A stretch of 50,599 nucleotides of DNA from Bacteroidales bacterium. Its GTDB lineage: Bacteria; Bacteroidota; Bacteroidia; Bacteroidales; Paludibacteraceae. Below, in pieces: positions 17,909 through 25,705 of the stretch; position 1 is the first letter of the stretch, and the number at the start of each line of letters is the position of its first letter. The stretch covers positions 1 to 50,599 of the forward strand of contig CAAGHA010000046.1 of NCBI GenBank assembly GCA_900769555.1, in the 5' to 3' direction. The notes under the pieces are model-generated. The model worked only from the letters and a program-made list of their open reading frames with translations. It was not told where the DNA came from and did not search any database. The translations under genes were made by a program, and so were the position numbers.

Positions 17909-18961
17909 ATGAAAAAAACATTTACACTAACAATTTTACTATCTATGTTGGCGAGTGTATCATTTGCCCAATATCGTTTGACATACGATGCAAACATGTT
18001 GAGACCAGGTGATTATCGTAACATGAAACAGATAGAATATGCTCCACAAGGTGAGGCCGGAGAGAATTTGGTGTGGGATTTCTCTAAGTCAGCAATTGTA
18101 AAAGATATGTATATCAACCAAGAGAGTGATTTAACCAATTGTTCTACAGAGGGCTATCGTTTAAGTTGCGATGAAGGTGGACAAAAAAATACTTTGTTTG
18201 AGATAACCCCATCAGAGAAAAAATATTTTGGTATGGTTTCAGCAAACACAAACATCCGGTTTGAGGAGCCAATTGTAGATTTGTTCTTCCCAATGTCTTA
18301 TGGCGATGCCAAAATTGGAAGTATGGTAGGTACTTACGAAACTCAAAAATTTGTGGGTTATATTGATGGTAGCTACATCACCAAAGCGGATGCTTATGGT
18401 ACACTTATTCTTCCTGACGGAAATGTATATTACAATACATTGCGTGTAAAGGTTGAGAAAAAATATACTCAAGATTTTAACAATACGAAGTATGACATTC
18501 ATACCATTCGTTACCAATATTTCACAGAAGGTGCAAGATATCCTGTATTAATTGCAGTTGAAAGCAATGTTACATCAGACTGCAATTGCAAATGTGGTAA
18601 TAGCACTTCTAAAGAGATGTACATGGAAACCCCTGCTGTCTATGGTAATGATGCAATCAAAAACGTAACCGTTAGAAAGGGAGGAGAAGAAAATATTGCG
18701 GACTTCAACTATTTGGTTACACCAAATCCATTTGCAGATGTTATCAATGTATCATTAACTTGTGAAAAAGAGACTGAAATTTCAATAGACATATTGGATA
18801 TGGATGGTAAAATCATTAAACCATTAATGAACAAAGAGATTGTAAAAGGGCAAAAAACATTTAACTTCAACGTTTCATCTCTTCAACCCGGCAAATATGC
18901 TTTGCGCATCATTACTGATGGAAAGAGCTACACCAACAAGTTGTTGAAAGCTGAAAGATAA
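17909..18961 (+). CDS. Secreted protein with T9SS type A-like sorting domain, function unknown
   Basis: A 350-aa protein with a signal peptide (MKKTFTLTILLSMLASVSFA, cleaved before Q). The central region of about 240 residues is beta-rich and I do not recognise it; it contains a cysteine cluster CNCKCGN. The last 80 residues follow the type IX sorting-domain pattern: YLVTPNPFADVINVSL, then ISIDILDMDGK, ending LQPGKYALRIITDGKSYTNKLLK. It is predicted to be exported by Sec and then by T9SS to the cell surface. A strong terminator follows directly. Confidence 0.8.
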   Translation: MKKTFTLTILLSMLASVSFAQYRLTYDANMLRPGDYRNMKQIEYAPQGEAGENLVWDFSKSAIVKDMYINQESDLTNCSTEGYRLSCDEGGQKNTLFEITPSEKKYFGMVSANTNIRFEEPIVDLFFPMSYGDAKIGSMVGTYETQKFVGYIDGSYITKADAYGTLILPDGNVYYNTLRVKVEKKYTQDFNNTKYDIHTIRYQYFTEGARYPVLIAVESNVTSDCNCKCGNSTSKEMYMETPAVYGNDAIKNVTVRKGGEENIADFNYLVTPNPFADVINVSLTCEKETEISIDILDMDGKIIKPLMNKEIVKGQKTFNFNVSSLQPGKYALRIITDGKSYTNKLLKAER

Positions 18962-18991
18962 GACAATCTAATACACATTTAAAATACGAAT

Positions 18992-19029
18992 GAGGCTGAA
19001 CATATTTTAGGTTCAGCCTCTTTTTTTTT
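18992..19029 (+). terminator. Rho-independent terminator after the T9SS cargo gene
   Basis: A perfect 10-bp inverted repeat (GAGGCTGAAC / GTTCAGCCTC, 9-nt loop) followed by nine T residues. Confidence 0.9.
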
Positions 19030-19103
19030 ATTCAAAAAACCTCTATAAACTTTTTAGAATTAAGAATTGTTTATCTACAAAATCTTTTTTTAAATATACC
19101 AAG

Positions 19104-19949
19104 ATGGAACTTGCTGCTATAAGTAGAAAAAAACAATTCTCTCCGAATAACACAGGAAATGATAATGAGATATTCAGACTCACAATAGAAAAACTAAAAT
19201 TTAAAGGATTCTCTATAAAAGAATTCACAGAAGAGGAATTTGTTTCAAATGAATCTGTTCATCAATACTACTTTGGAATGTATCGAGACAAACAAAGTGT
19301 AGAAAAGATGAAACAATTAGAAAAAAAAGGATGTAAAAGTATCAACACAGCACAAGGTATCGAACAATGCTATCGTGATAATCTCACCCAAACTCTTACA
19401 AAACATCATGTCCCCTACCCCAAAAGCAAAATCATATCAACAATAGAAGATGCAACCTCTGCATTAGAAGAACTTGGAGGCAAAAATATTTGGATTAAAC
19501 GAGGTGATTTCCATGCTATTCACAAAGAAGATGTCTGCTTTTGCCGAAATACAGAAGAGGGAAACTCCCTATTAAGAGAGTTTTCACAAAGAAACATCAA
19601 AAGCGCAACCATATCTCAACATTTAGAAGGTGATTTAATTAAATTTTATGGTGTCATTGGAACCGATTTTTTCTATTGGTTTTACCCTTATGAAAGCAAC
19701 CATTCTAAATTCAATCAGGAGAAAATTAATGGAGAATCCAACCATTATACGTTTCATGAGGAAAGTTTTAAATTTATCTGCCAACAAGCAGCTATCTGCT
19801 TAGGAATTGTAATCTATGGAGGAGATGCTATCATCTCTACTACAGGGGAAATACACCTTATCGACATGAATGATTGGCCAAGTTTTGCACCCTGTAAAGA
19901 AAGAGCTTCAGAAGCCATAGCAGAATGCATATACAATACATTTAAATAA
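19104..19949 (+). CDS. ATP-grasp enzyme in an inositol-lipid gene cluster
   Basis: A 281-aa soluble protein resembling ATP-grasp enzymes of the RimK/D-Ala-D-Ala ligase type. Visible blocks are an ATP-binding strand NIWIKRGDFHA, EGDLIKFYGVIGTDFFYWFYPYE, and the metal-binding end GGDAIISTTGEIHLIDMNDWPSFAP. It leads a four-gene operon with a CDP-alcohol phosphatidyltransferase 5 bp downstream. ATP-grasp proteins include both amino-acid ligases and inositol phosphate kinases, so it might phosphorylate an inositol phosphate or attach an amino acid to a lipid head group. Neither can be decided from sequence. The substrate call is inference; the fold is moderately sure. Confidence 0.65.
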   Translation: MELAAISRKKQFSPNNTGNDNEIFRLTIEKLKFKGFSIKEFTEEEFVSNESVHQYYFGMYRDKQSVEKMKQLEKKGCKSINTAQGIEQCYRDNLTQTLTKHHVPYPKSKIISTIEDATSALEELGGKNIWIKRGDFHAIHKEDVCFCRNTEEGNSLLREFSQRNIKSATISQHLEGDLIKFYGVIGTDFFYWFYPYESNHSKFNQEKINGESNHYTFHEESFKFICQQAAICLGIVIYGGDAIISTTGEIHLIDMNDWPSFAPCKERASEAIAECIYNTFK

Positions 19950-19954
19950 ACAAA

Positions 19955-20857
19955 ATGAATAGTCAAACATATAAATCCTCAATAAAATCCACTGATACAG
20001 AAGAATGGTGGGATATGCACTTTACTCGCCCATTAGGTTACTATTTGGCGTTAGGTTACAAAAAAATACAGATTTCGCCCAATAACGTTACTATAATAAG
20101 CATCATAATAGGAATTGTGGCTGGAATCTGCTTTTACCCAAATCAAATAGGTATCAATGCAGTTGGAATGTTACTGCTTATCATAGCCAACCTTCACGAT
20201 AGTGCAGATGGACAATTAGCAAGGATGACCCAACAATGTAGTAGAATTGGGAGAATATTGGATGGTTTAGCCGGAGATTGTTGGTTTATAACCATCTATA
20301 TAGCCCTATGTTTACGTCTGTCCACTACATTCCCAACCATCTGGATATTAGCAAGTATAGCCGGAATTTCACATATATTACAAGCGGCTATGGCAGATTA
20401 TTACCGCAATATCCATCTATTGTTTCTTTACGGGAAGAGGAAAAGTGAAGTAGATAATAGCAAAGAAATCAGCAAGAAATTAAAATCAATACGATTTACG
20501 GAACACCCTATACAAACAATTATTTTGTTCTTTTACAGAAATTACACTAGAACACAAGAAATTTGTTCCCCTAGTCTTCAGAAATTACTTCTCCGCTTAA
20601 AAGAAAAATATGGAGAAAATTTTCCGCAGCAACTATCCTCTTCATTCAGAGCAAAAAACAGACATTTGATGAAGTACACCAATATATTAACTTTTAACAC
20701 AAGAATGGGAATCTTGTTTATCACCCTATTTTTAGAAAGACCACAATACTACTTTCTAATTGAAGTTACCCTATTCAATATCATTTTACTATATATGATT
20801 TTCAAGCAAGAGAAAATTAGTCGCTATTTTTACAGAAAAGAACAAAGAGATGTTTAG
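19955..20857 (+). CDS. CDP-alcohol phosphatidyltransferase (candidate phosphatidylinositol-phosphate synthase)
   Basis: A 300-aa membrane enzyme that would transfer a phosphatidyl (or other phospho) group from a CDP-alcohol to an alcohol such as inositol phosphate. The signature D82-x2-D85-G-x2-A-R90-x8-G99-x3-D103 is clear in HDSADGQLARM and GRILDG. The fourth Asp, normally four residues after D103, is Gly107, and Asp108 follows. Several transmembrane helices flank the motif (about residues 45-80, 108-150, 230-290). The neighbouring inositol-phosphate synthase supports an inositol substrate. The ATG of the next gene lies inside its last codons (8-bp overlap). Confidence 0.85.
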   Translation: MNSQTYKSSIKSTDTEEWWDMHFTRPLGYYLALGYKKIQISPNNVTIISIIIGIVAGICFYPNQIGINAVGMLLLIIANLHDSADGQLARMTQQCSRIGRILDGLAGDCWFITIYIALCLRLSTTFPTIWILASIAGISHILQAAMADYYRNIHLLFLYGKRKSEVDNSKEISKKLKSIRFTEHPIQTIILFFYRNYTRTQEICSPSLQKLLLRLKEKYGENFPQQLSSSFRAKNRHLMKYTNILTFNTRMGILFITLFLERPQYYFLIEVTLFNIILLYMIFKQEKISRYFYRKEQRDV

Positions 20858-21830
20858 TAAAATCAAAATACAAAACCTATGTATAGCAATAGGGATTATC
20901 GCCTTGGGAATAATGGTCTATAGTATTGAGATAGAAACAATTATAGAAAACTTAAAGAAGACCAAATGGTGGATAGTTCCCATACTTTCTATATGGATAT
21001 TGGTTTATATACTAAATACCCTATCTGCCCTATTAATCATAAACCACATAGAAGAACTAAAAAAAATTGGATTTATCAAACTCTATAAAATCACACTATC
21101 AACATTTGCAATAAACACAGCAACTCCTATGGGATTAATAGGTGGAGAACCCTATAAAATAATTGAATTAAGTCCATATTTAGGAAGTAACAAGGCCACC
21201 TCTTCTGTTATTCTATATTCTGCTATGCATTTTTTGGCCCATTTTTTATTTTGGATGTTTGCAATAATCATTACTCTAACAACTATCCCTCTTAACACAT
21301 TTTGGAATATAAGTCTAATAATTCTATTTGTGATATGCACACTCCTATTCTATTTCACAATAAAAGGATGTAAAAGAGGATTTGTAAATAACATATTAAG
21401 AATAGTGAATAAGATTCCCTTTTTAACAAAAATCATTACAAAATTCATACAAAAAAATAGGAGTAACATACAAACTATAGATATACATATCAAAGAATTA
21501 CATTCTAGCAGTCCGAAAACATTCTACGGAACATTACTAATAGAATGGGTAGCAAGAATATTAAGTTGCGCAGAACTTTATATCCTATTTATTGCTTATC
21601 AAACAAATGCTACATTTTTAGATTGCATATTGATATTAGCATTCACCTCACTATTTGCCAATTTGCTCTTCTTCATGCCGTTACAAATTGGAACTCGAGA
21701 AGGTGGATTTATAATAAGTATGAAACTAATAGGTTTATCCCCCTCATTAGCAATTACAATAAGTATCATAACAAGAATAAGAGAATTAATTTGGATGCTG
21801 ATTGGAATAATTTTAATAAAAATAAAATAG
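20850..21830 (+). CDS. LPG-synthase TM / UPF0104-type membrane protein (flippase-like)
   Basis: A 326-aa polytopic protein of the lysylphosphatidylglycerol synthase transmembrane family (the MprF flippase-like domain without the synthase domain). Family marks are PMGLIGGEPYKIIEL (about residue 98) and GTREGGFIISMKLIGLS near the C-terminus, with about eight helices. Proteins of this family move or help to place lipids across the inner membrane. In this operon it is a candidate for moving the product of the CDP-alcohol enzyme. It overlaps the upstream gene by 8 bp and the HAD gene begins 1 bp after its stop. Confidence 0.8.
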   Translation: MFSKIKIQNLCIAIGIIALGIMVYSIEIETIIENLKKTKWWIVPILSIWILVYILNTLSALLIINHIEELKKIGFIKLYKITLSTFAINTATPMGLIGGEPYKIIELSPYLGSNKATSSVILYSAMHFLAHFLFWMFAIIITLTTIPLNTFWNISLIILFVICTLLFYFTIKGCKRGFVNNILRIVNKIPFLTKIITKFIQKNRSNIQTIDIHIKELHSSSPKTFYGTLLIEWVARILSCAELYILFIAYQTNATFLDCILILAFTSLFANLLFFMPLQIGTREGGFIISMKLIGLSPSLAITISIITRIRELIWMLIGIILIKIK

Positions 21831-21831
21831 C

Positions 21832-22554
21832 ATGATTAAAGGAATAATATTTGATTTTGGAGGAACAATCGATACAGATGGAATCCATTGGGAAAAACTC
21901 TTAAAAAAAACAATTTTAGATTTAGGTGTAATAATTGATGATTCAACCTTCCATCACATCTATGTTGAAGCAGAAAAGAGATTAGAGCGAAACTTAATAA
22001 TCGACTCATCAGACACTCTTCAGACCACCTTATACAAAAAAATTGAAATAGAATTGTCAATTTTAGACAAAATAACAAATTCAAATCACAATAACAAAAC
22101 GACGATTGAGAACATTGTTCGCAAACTCTATACATTTGTAAGAAGTCGAATTGAACAGAACTACGAGACTCTTCAGCAACTAAAAAAAGATTACCCATTA
22201 GCATTGGTAACAAATTATTACGGCAACATAGAATCGATTCTAAAAGAATTTAATTTATCAGACCACTTTTCAGTGATCATAGAATCTCAAAGAGTTGGAA
22301 TACGCAAACCGGACCCAACAATCTTTCAAATGGCCATTGATAAATTAAATTTAAGACCAAGTGAAGTATTAGTAATAGGCGATTCGTATCAAAACGATAT
22401 ATTACCGGCCCAATTTTGTGGATGCAAAACACTCTGGTTAACACAAGAAACTAACCCTGAACCGGAAATAATAAAAACACTACAAACAGTCAGAAAAATT
22501 ATTTCTTGTATCAACTTAGATAGAAGAAAAAAGAGCATAGAATCCACGCACTAA
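21832..22554 (+). CDS. HAD-superfamily protein lacking the canonical Asp+2
   Basis: A 240-aa HAD-like hydrolase with motif I IIFDFGGTIDTDG (nucleophile D8), motif II ALVTNY, motif III Lys in RVGIRKPDPTIF and motif IV VIGDSYQND. The second Asp of DxDxT, the general acid in phosphatases, is Gly10. Such FDFGG variants are known in the superfamily, and activity can be altered or lost. By context it could be the phosphatase that removes the phosphate from a phosphatidylinositol-phosphate product, but the substitution weakens that idea. It is the last gene of the operon. Confidence 0.75.
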   Translation: MIKGIIFDFGGTIDTDGIHWEKLLKKTILDLGVIIDDSTFHHIYVEAEKRLERNLIIDSSDTLQTTLYKKIEIELSILDKITNSNHNNKTTIENIVRKLYTFVRSRIEQNYETLQQLKKDYPLALVTNYYGNIESILKEFNLSDHFSVIIESQRVGIRKPDPTIFQMAIDKLNLRPSEVLVIGDSYQNDILPAQFCGCKTLWLTQETNPEPEIIKTLQTVRKIISCINLDRRKKSIESTH

Positions 22555-22572
22555 ACTATCAAAAGAGTAGGA

Positions 22573-22607
22573 AATTTTCAAAAAAATTATTTACTTTGTT
22601 GAAAATT
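22573..22607. promoter_or_regulatory. Palindrome overlapping the GH5 promoter
   Basis: The 9-bp arms AATTTTCAA (22573-22581) and TTGAAAATT (22599-22607) flank TTACTTTG (22591-22598), a near-consensus -7 element for the GH5 gene at 22635. The placement is operator-like, but AT-rich palindromes arise easily by chance. Confidence 0.35.
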
Positions 22608-22634
22608 ATTCATTATAAAAAACTAGCTATCATT

Positions 22635-23813
22635 ATGAAATGTTTCCGTAATCTATTTATGCAAGCTGCAATTGTTGCTTTGTGTTTATCTTCATGTGGA
22701 GACAAAGCATCATCACAAGATGGAAAAGAGTCACAAAACGAGTGCAACAAGAGTGAATGTCCAAAATTTAATGCAACAGTTAACTTTGGAACCGGAGTAA
22801 ACGTTAGCCATTGGTTATCACAATCCTCTTCAAGAGGCGAAGAGAGAGCTAATCAAATTTCAAAAAGCGATTTCGATTCTATTGCAGCAATGGGATTTGA
22901 TCATGTACGAATTCCGGTTGATGAAGAACATATTTTTGATGAACAGGGCAATCGTCTCGAAGATGGATTTCAACTATTACACAAAGCTATAAATTGGGCA
23001 TTAGAAAACAATTTAAAAGTATTGGTTGATTTGCATGTGATTCGTTCTCATCATTTTAACAATGAAAATTCAACACCTAATACCCTATTTACAGATCCTC
23101 AATCACAAGATAAATTTATTCAATTGTGGTTAGACATTCAGAAAGAATTAAAAAATTATCCGAAAGATAAGGTTGCTTACGAAATCATGAATGAACCTGT
23201 TGCACCAAGTTGCAATGCATGGAATGAACTCATTGACAGATATATCAAAACAATTCGTGAAACAGAGCCTGATAGAACATTAGTAATTGGTTCCAATATG
23301 TGGCAGGTTGTTCAAACGTTCGACTCCTTGGTGGTACCTTCAGACGATAAGAATTTAATTTTAAGTTTCCATAGTTATGACCCATTGTTAGTTACGCATC
23401 ATCAAGCTCCATGGACCGGATATGCTTACTACAAAGGAAAAGTAAACTATCCCGGATTAATTATTGAAGATACTACATTTTACAAAGATTTAGATGAAAA
23501 TCAATTGGCAACAATGCGAGGTCTAAATAAAGAATGGAACAAAGAAGTAATTGAACAAAACTTAATGAAAGCTATCAACGTTGCAGATTCTTTAGGCGTA
23601 CAACTCTATTGTGGAGAATTTGGAGCATATCCATACTATGTTGATAAAGAGATTCGCTTAAAATGGTATGATGATATTACAAGCATTTTCAGAGCTCATA
23701 ATATTGGAAATGCACATTGGTGTTACAAAGGAGATTTTCCCATTGTCAATGCAGATGGATCACCAAACGAATTACCGGCTATACTAACCAAAAAGTCGGA
23801 ATGTAACAAGTAA
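22635..23813 (+). CDS. GH5-family glycoside hydrolase, lipoprotein
   Basis: A secreted beta-glycanase (endoglucanase-like). At 392 aa it starts at the ATG 22635, which gives a lipoprotein signal peptide MKCFRNLFMQAAIVALCLSSC with lipid-modified Cys21. The mature (beta/alpha)8 domain has the GH5 marks: FGTGVNVSHWL entry, DHVRIPVDEE, DLHV, the acid/base Glu187 in YEIMNEP, and the nucleophile Glu328 in YCGEFGAY. The exact substrate (cellulose, xyloglucan, mannan) cannot be told. It probably sits on the cell surface or periplasmic face of the outer membrane. A perfect palindromic terminator follows. Confidence 0.9.
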   Translation: MKCFRNLFMQAAIVALCLSSCGDKASSQDGKESQNECNKSECPKFNATVNFGTGVNVSHWLSQSSSRGEERANQISKSDFDSIAAMGFDHVRIPVDEEHIFDEQGNRLEDGFQLLHKAINWALENNLKVLVDLHVIRSHHFNNENSTPNTLFTDPQSQDKFIQLWLDIQKELKNYPKDKVAYEIMNEPVAPSCNAWNELIDRYIKTIRETEPDRTLVIGSNMWQVVQTFDSLVVPSDDKNLILSFHSYDPLLVTHHQAPWTGYAYYKGKVNYPGLIIEDTTFYKDLDENQLATMRGLNKEWNKEVIEQNLMKAINVADSLGVQLYCGEFGAYPYYVDKEIRLKWYDDITSIFRAHNIGNAHWCYKGDFPIVNADGSPNELPAILTKKSECNK

Positions 23814-24152
23814 AAATTCTTTTATTATAAACGAGTCCTAAATAAGCATTACAAAATTAATACTTGTTTTATTAATAGGACAAAATAAATATCTTTTATC
23901 AACACACAATGGAGCCGGCTCCATTGTGTGTTGATTTTTTATATGTTACAGCCATCTTAAAAGGCATTGAATAATCTCGTTGCGTTCGCTTAACATACTT
24001 ATTTCTAGTTTTTTCCAACTTTTGCAACTTTGTTGAGTAACGCTATAGCAAGACTAGACAAATTAACCATCCTAAAAATTACGTTAAAATTAGAATAAAT
24101 TTAAACTAAACCCCATACAGATTGTTCGATAAACAACAAAACATTCTAAAAA
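23814..24152. other. Intergenic region between GH5 and inositol-phosphate synthase
   Basis: 339 bp holding the 38-bp palindromic terminator (listed). After it come about 210 bp with a weak -7 candidate, CAACTTTG at 24025-24032. No ORF, tRNA or mobile element is visible. Confidence 0.5.
23898..23940 (+). terminator. Perfect 38-bp palindromic terminator
   Basis: Two 19-bp arms meet without a spacer at GGAGCC|GGCTCC (23898-23916 and 23917-23935) and are followed by TTTTTT. It ends the GH5 transcript and insulates it from the inositol-phosphate synthase gene. A perfect arm of this length is more than a terminator needs. Confidence 0.85.
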
Positions 24153-25511
24153 ATGGGAAATACAAACATTCAACCCACCGACGGCAAATTAGGAGTATTG
24201 GTCGTTGGTATGTGCGGTGCCGTATCAACAACATTTATTGCAGGCACGCTATCCGTGAGAAAAAATTTATCCGAACCCATTGGCTCTTTAACACAATTAG
24301 GAACCATACGATTAGGGAAAAGGAATGAAAACAGATTTCCAAAGATTAAAGATGTAATCCCTCTAACATCATTAGAGGATATAGAATTTGGTGGTTGGGA
24401 TATTCGCAATGAAAACCTATACCAATCATGTAAGATTGCTCAAGTCTTAAACGAAAAAGACATTGACCCAGTCCGAGAAGAGTTAGAACAACTACGCCCA
24501 ATGAAAGGGGTATTCAATCAAGAATACGTTAAACGTTTAAAGGGTGAGTATATCAAAGATGGTAAAAATCATTGGGAAAAAATGAATGAAATCAGATTGG
24601 ATATTCAAGCCTTTATGCAAGCCAAACAATGCAAAAGAGCAGTAGTTGTATGGGCAGGAAGTACCGAGACCTACCTAAGTCCGAAAGAGATTCATAACGA
24701 CCTAAAGAGTTTTGAGAAGGCTATGCATGAGAACCATCCAGATATTGCACCGAGTATGATCTATGCTTATGCTACACTCTCATTGGGAATACCCTATATC
24801 AATGGAGCTCCCAATCTAACAACAGACATTCCTGCACTACAAGAGTTGGCAAAAATTTACAAAGCACCAATCTTAGGAAAAGATTTTAAGACAGGACAAA
24901 CCATGATGAAAACTGTTTTAGCACCAATGTTTAAAACTAGAGTATTAGGACTAAATGGATGGTTTTCTACCAATATTTTAGGAAATAGAGATGGTGAAGT
25001 ATTAGATGATCCGGGATCTTTCAAAACAAAAGAAGAGAGTAAATTATCAGTCATTGACACAATCTTACAACCCAACTTATATCCGGAGTTATATTCAAAC
25101 ATCTACCATAAGGTAAGAATAAACTACTATCCTCCAAGAAAAGACAACAAGGAGGGTTGGGATAACATCGACCTATTTGGATGGATGCACTATCCGATGC
25201 AAATTAAAGTGGATTTCTTATGTCGCGACTCAATCCTCGCAGCCCCATTAGTTCTTGATTTGGTATTATTTGCCGACTTTGCCAAACGATGTGGCATGTA
25301 CGGAATACAAGGATGGTTATCATTCTATTTCAAAAGTCCGATGCATAAAAAAGAGGAAGTTCCGGAACACGATTTATTCATCCAAAACACAAAATTAAAA
25401 AACACTATTAGAAAACTAATTAACGAAGAAACTTTGGATTACTTAGAGGATGAAAATACAACCAACGCCTACGAGTACAGAAGCATAAAAGAAGAAGAGG
25501 TTAGCTATTAA
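24153..25511 (+). CDS. ino1: myo-Inositol-phosphate synthase
   Basis: NAD-dependent conversion of glucose 6-phosphate to inositol phosphate, the first step of inositol lipid synthesis. At 452 aa it has the bacterial/archaeal INO1 length. Visible marks are the Rossmann glycine loop VLVVGMCGAVSTT (about residue 17), the VWAGSTETY block, GKDFKTGQTMMKT, LGLNGWFSTNILGNRDG and the C-terminal DSILAAPLVLDL. It stands 340 bp after GH5 behind a terminator, so it is its own unit, 195 bp ahead of the serine palmitoyltransferase gene on the same strand. The symbol follows the yeast enzyme name. Confidence 0.93.
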   Translation: MGNTNIQPTDGKLGVLVVGMCGAVSTTFIAGTLSVRKNLSEPIGSLTQLGTIRLGKRNENRFPKIKDVIPLTSLEDIEFGGWDIRNENLYQSCKIAQVLNEKDIDPVREELEQLRPMKGVFNQEYVKRLKGEYIKDGKNHWEKMNEIRLDIQAFMQAKQCKRAVVVWAGSTETYLSPKEIHNDLKSFEKAMHENHPDIAPSMIYAYATLSLGIPYINGAPNLTTDIPALQELAKIYKAPILGKDFKTGQTMMKTVLAPMFKTRVLGLNGWFSTNILGNRDGEVLDDPGSFKTKEESKLSVIDTILQPNLYPELYSNIYHKVRINYYPPRKDNKEGWDNIDLFGWMHYPMQIKVDFLCRDSILAAPLVLDLVLFADFAKRCGMYGIQGWLSFYFKSPMHKKEEVPEHDLFIQNTKLKNTIRKLINEETLDYLEDENTTNAYEYRSIKEEEVSY

Positions 25512-25550
25512 TTAATATATAACTCTATCCTATAAACATTGATTACCCGA

Positions 25551-25612
25551 TGTGTAAAGTTTGTTCACTCTTAATAGTTTATAACATTTAAGAGAAGAAC
25601 AAACATTGCACA
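25551..25612. repeat. Long imperfect inverted repeat in the ino1-spt gap
   Basis: A stem-loop whose arms share TGTG, GTTTGTTC and CTCTTAA (left arm 25551-25573) with TTAAGAG, GAACAAAC and CACA (right arm 25588-25612), closed by a loop of about 14 nt. No T-run follows, so it is not a plain terminator. It may be an operator or a 5'-leader structure of the serine palmitoyltransferase mRNA. Confidence 0.55.
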
Positions 25613-25705
25613 GCCGGTTGGTTTTAGAAGCAAATTTTGAAGATTAATAAAATTGCTTTCATATTGACCGTCAAGTAAAATTTAACAAAAAGAGAAAAGA
25701 AAAAG

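Noticed and set aside
22596..22634. TTG start for the GH5 gene
   Set aside because: It would place 13 extra residues ahead of an excellent lipoprotein signal peptide and would lie inside the promoter's -7 box.
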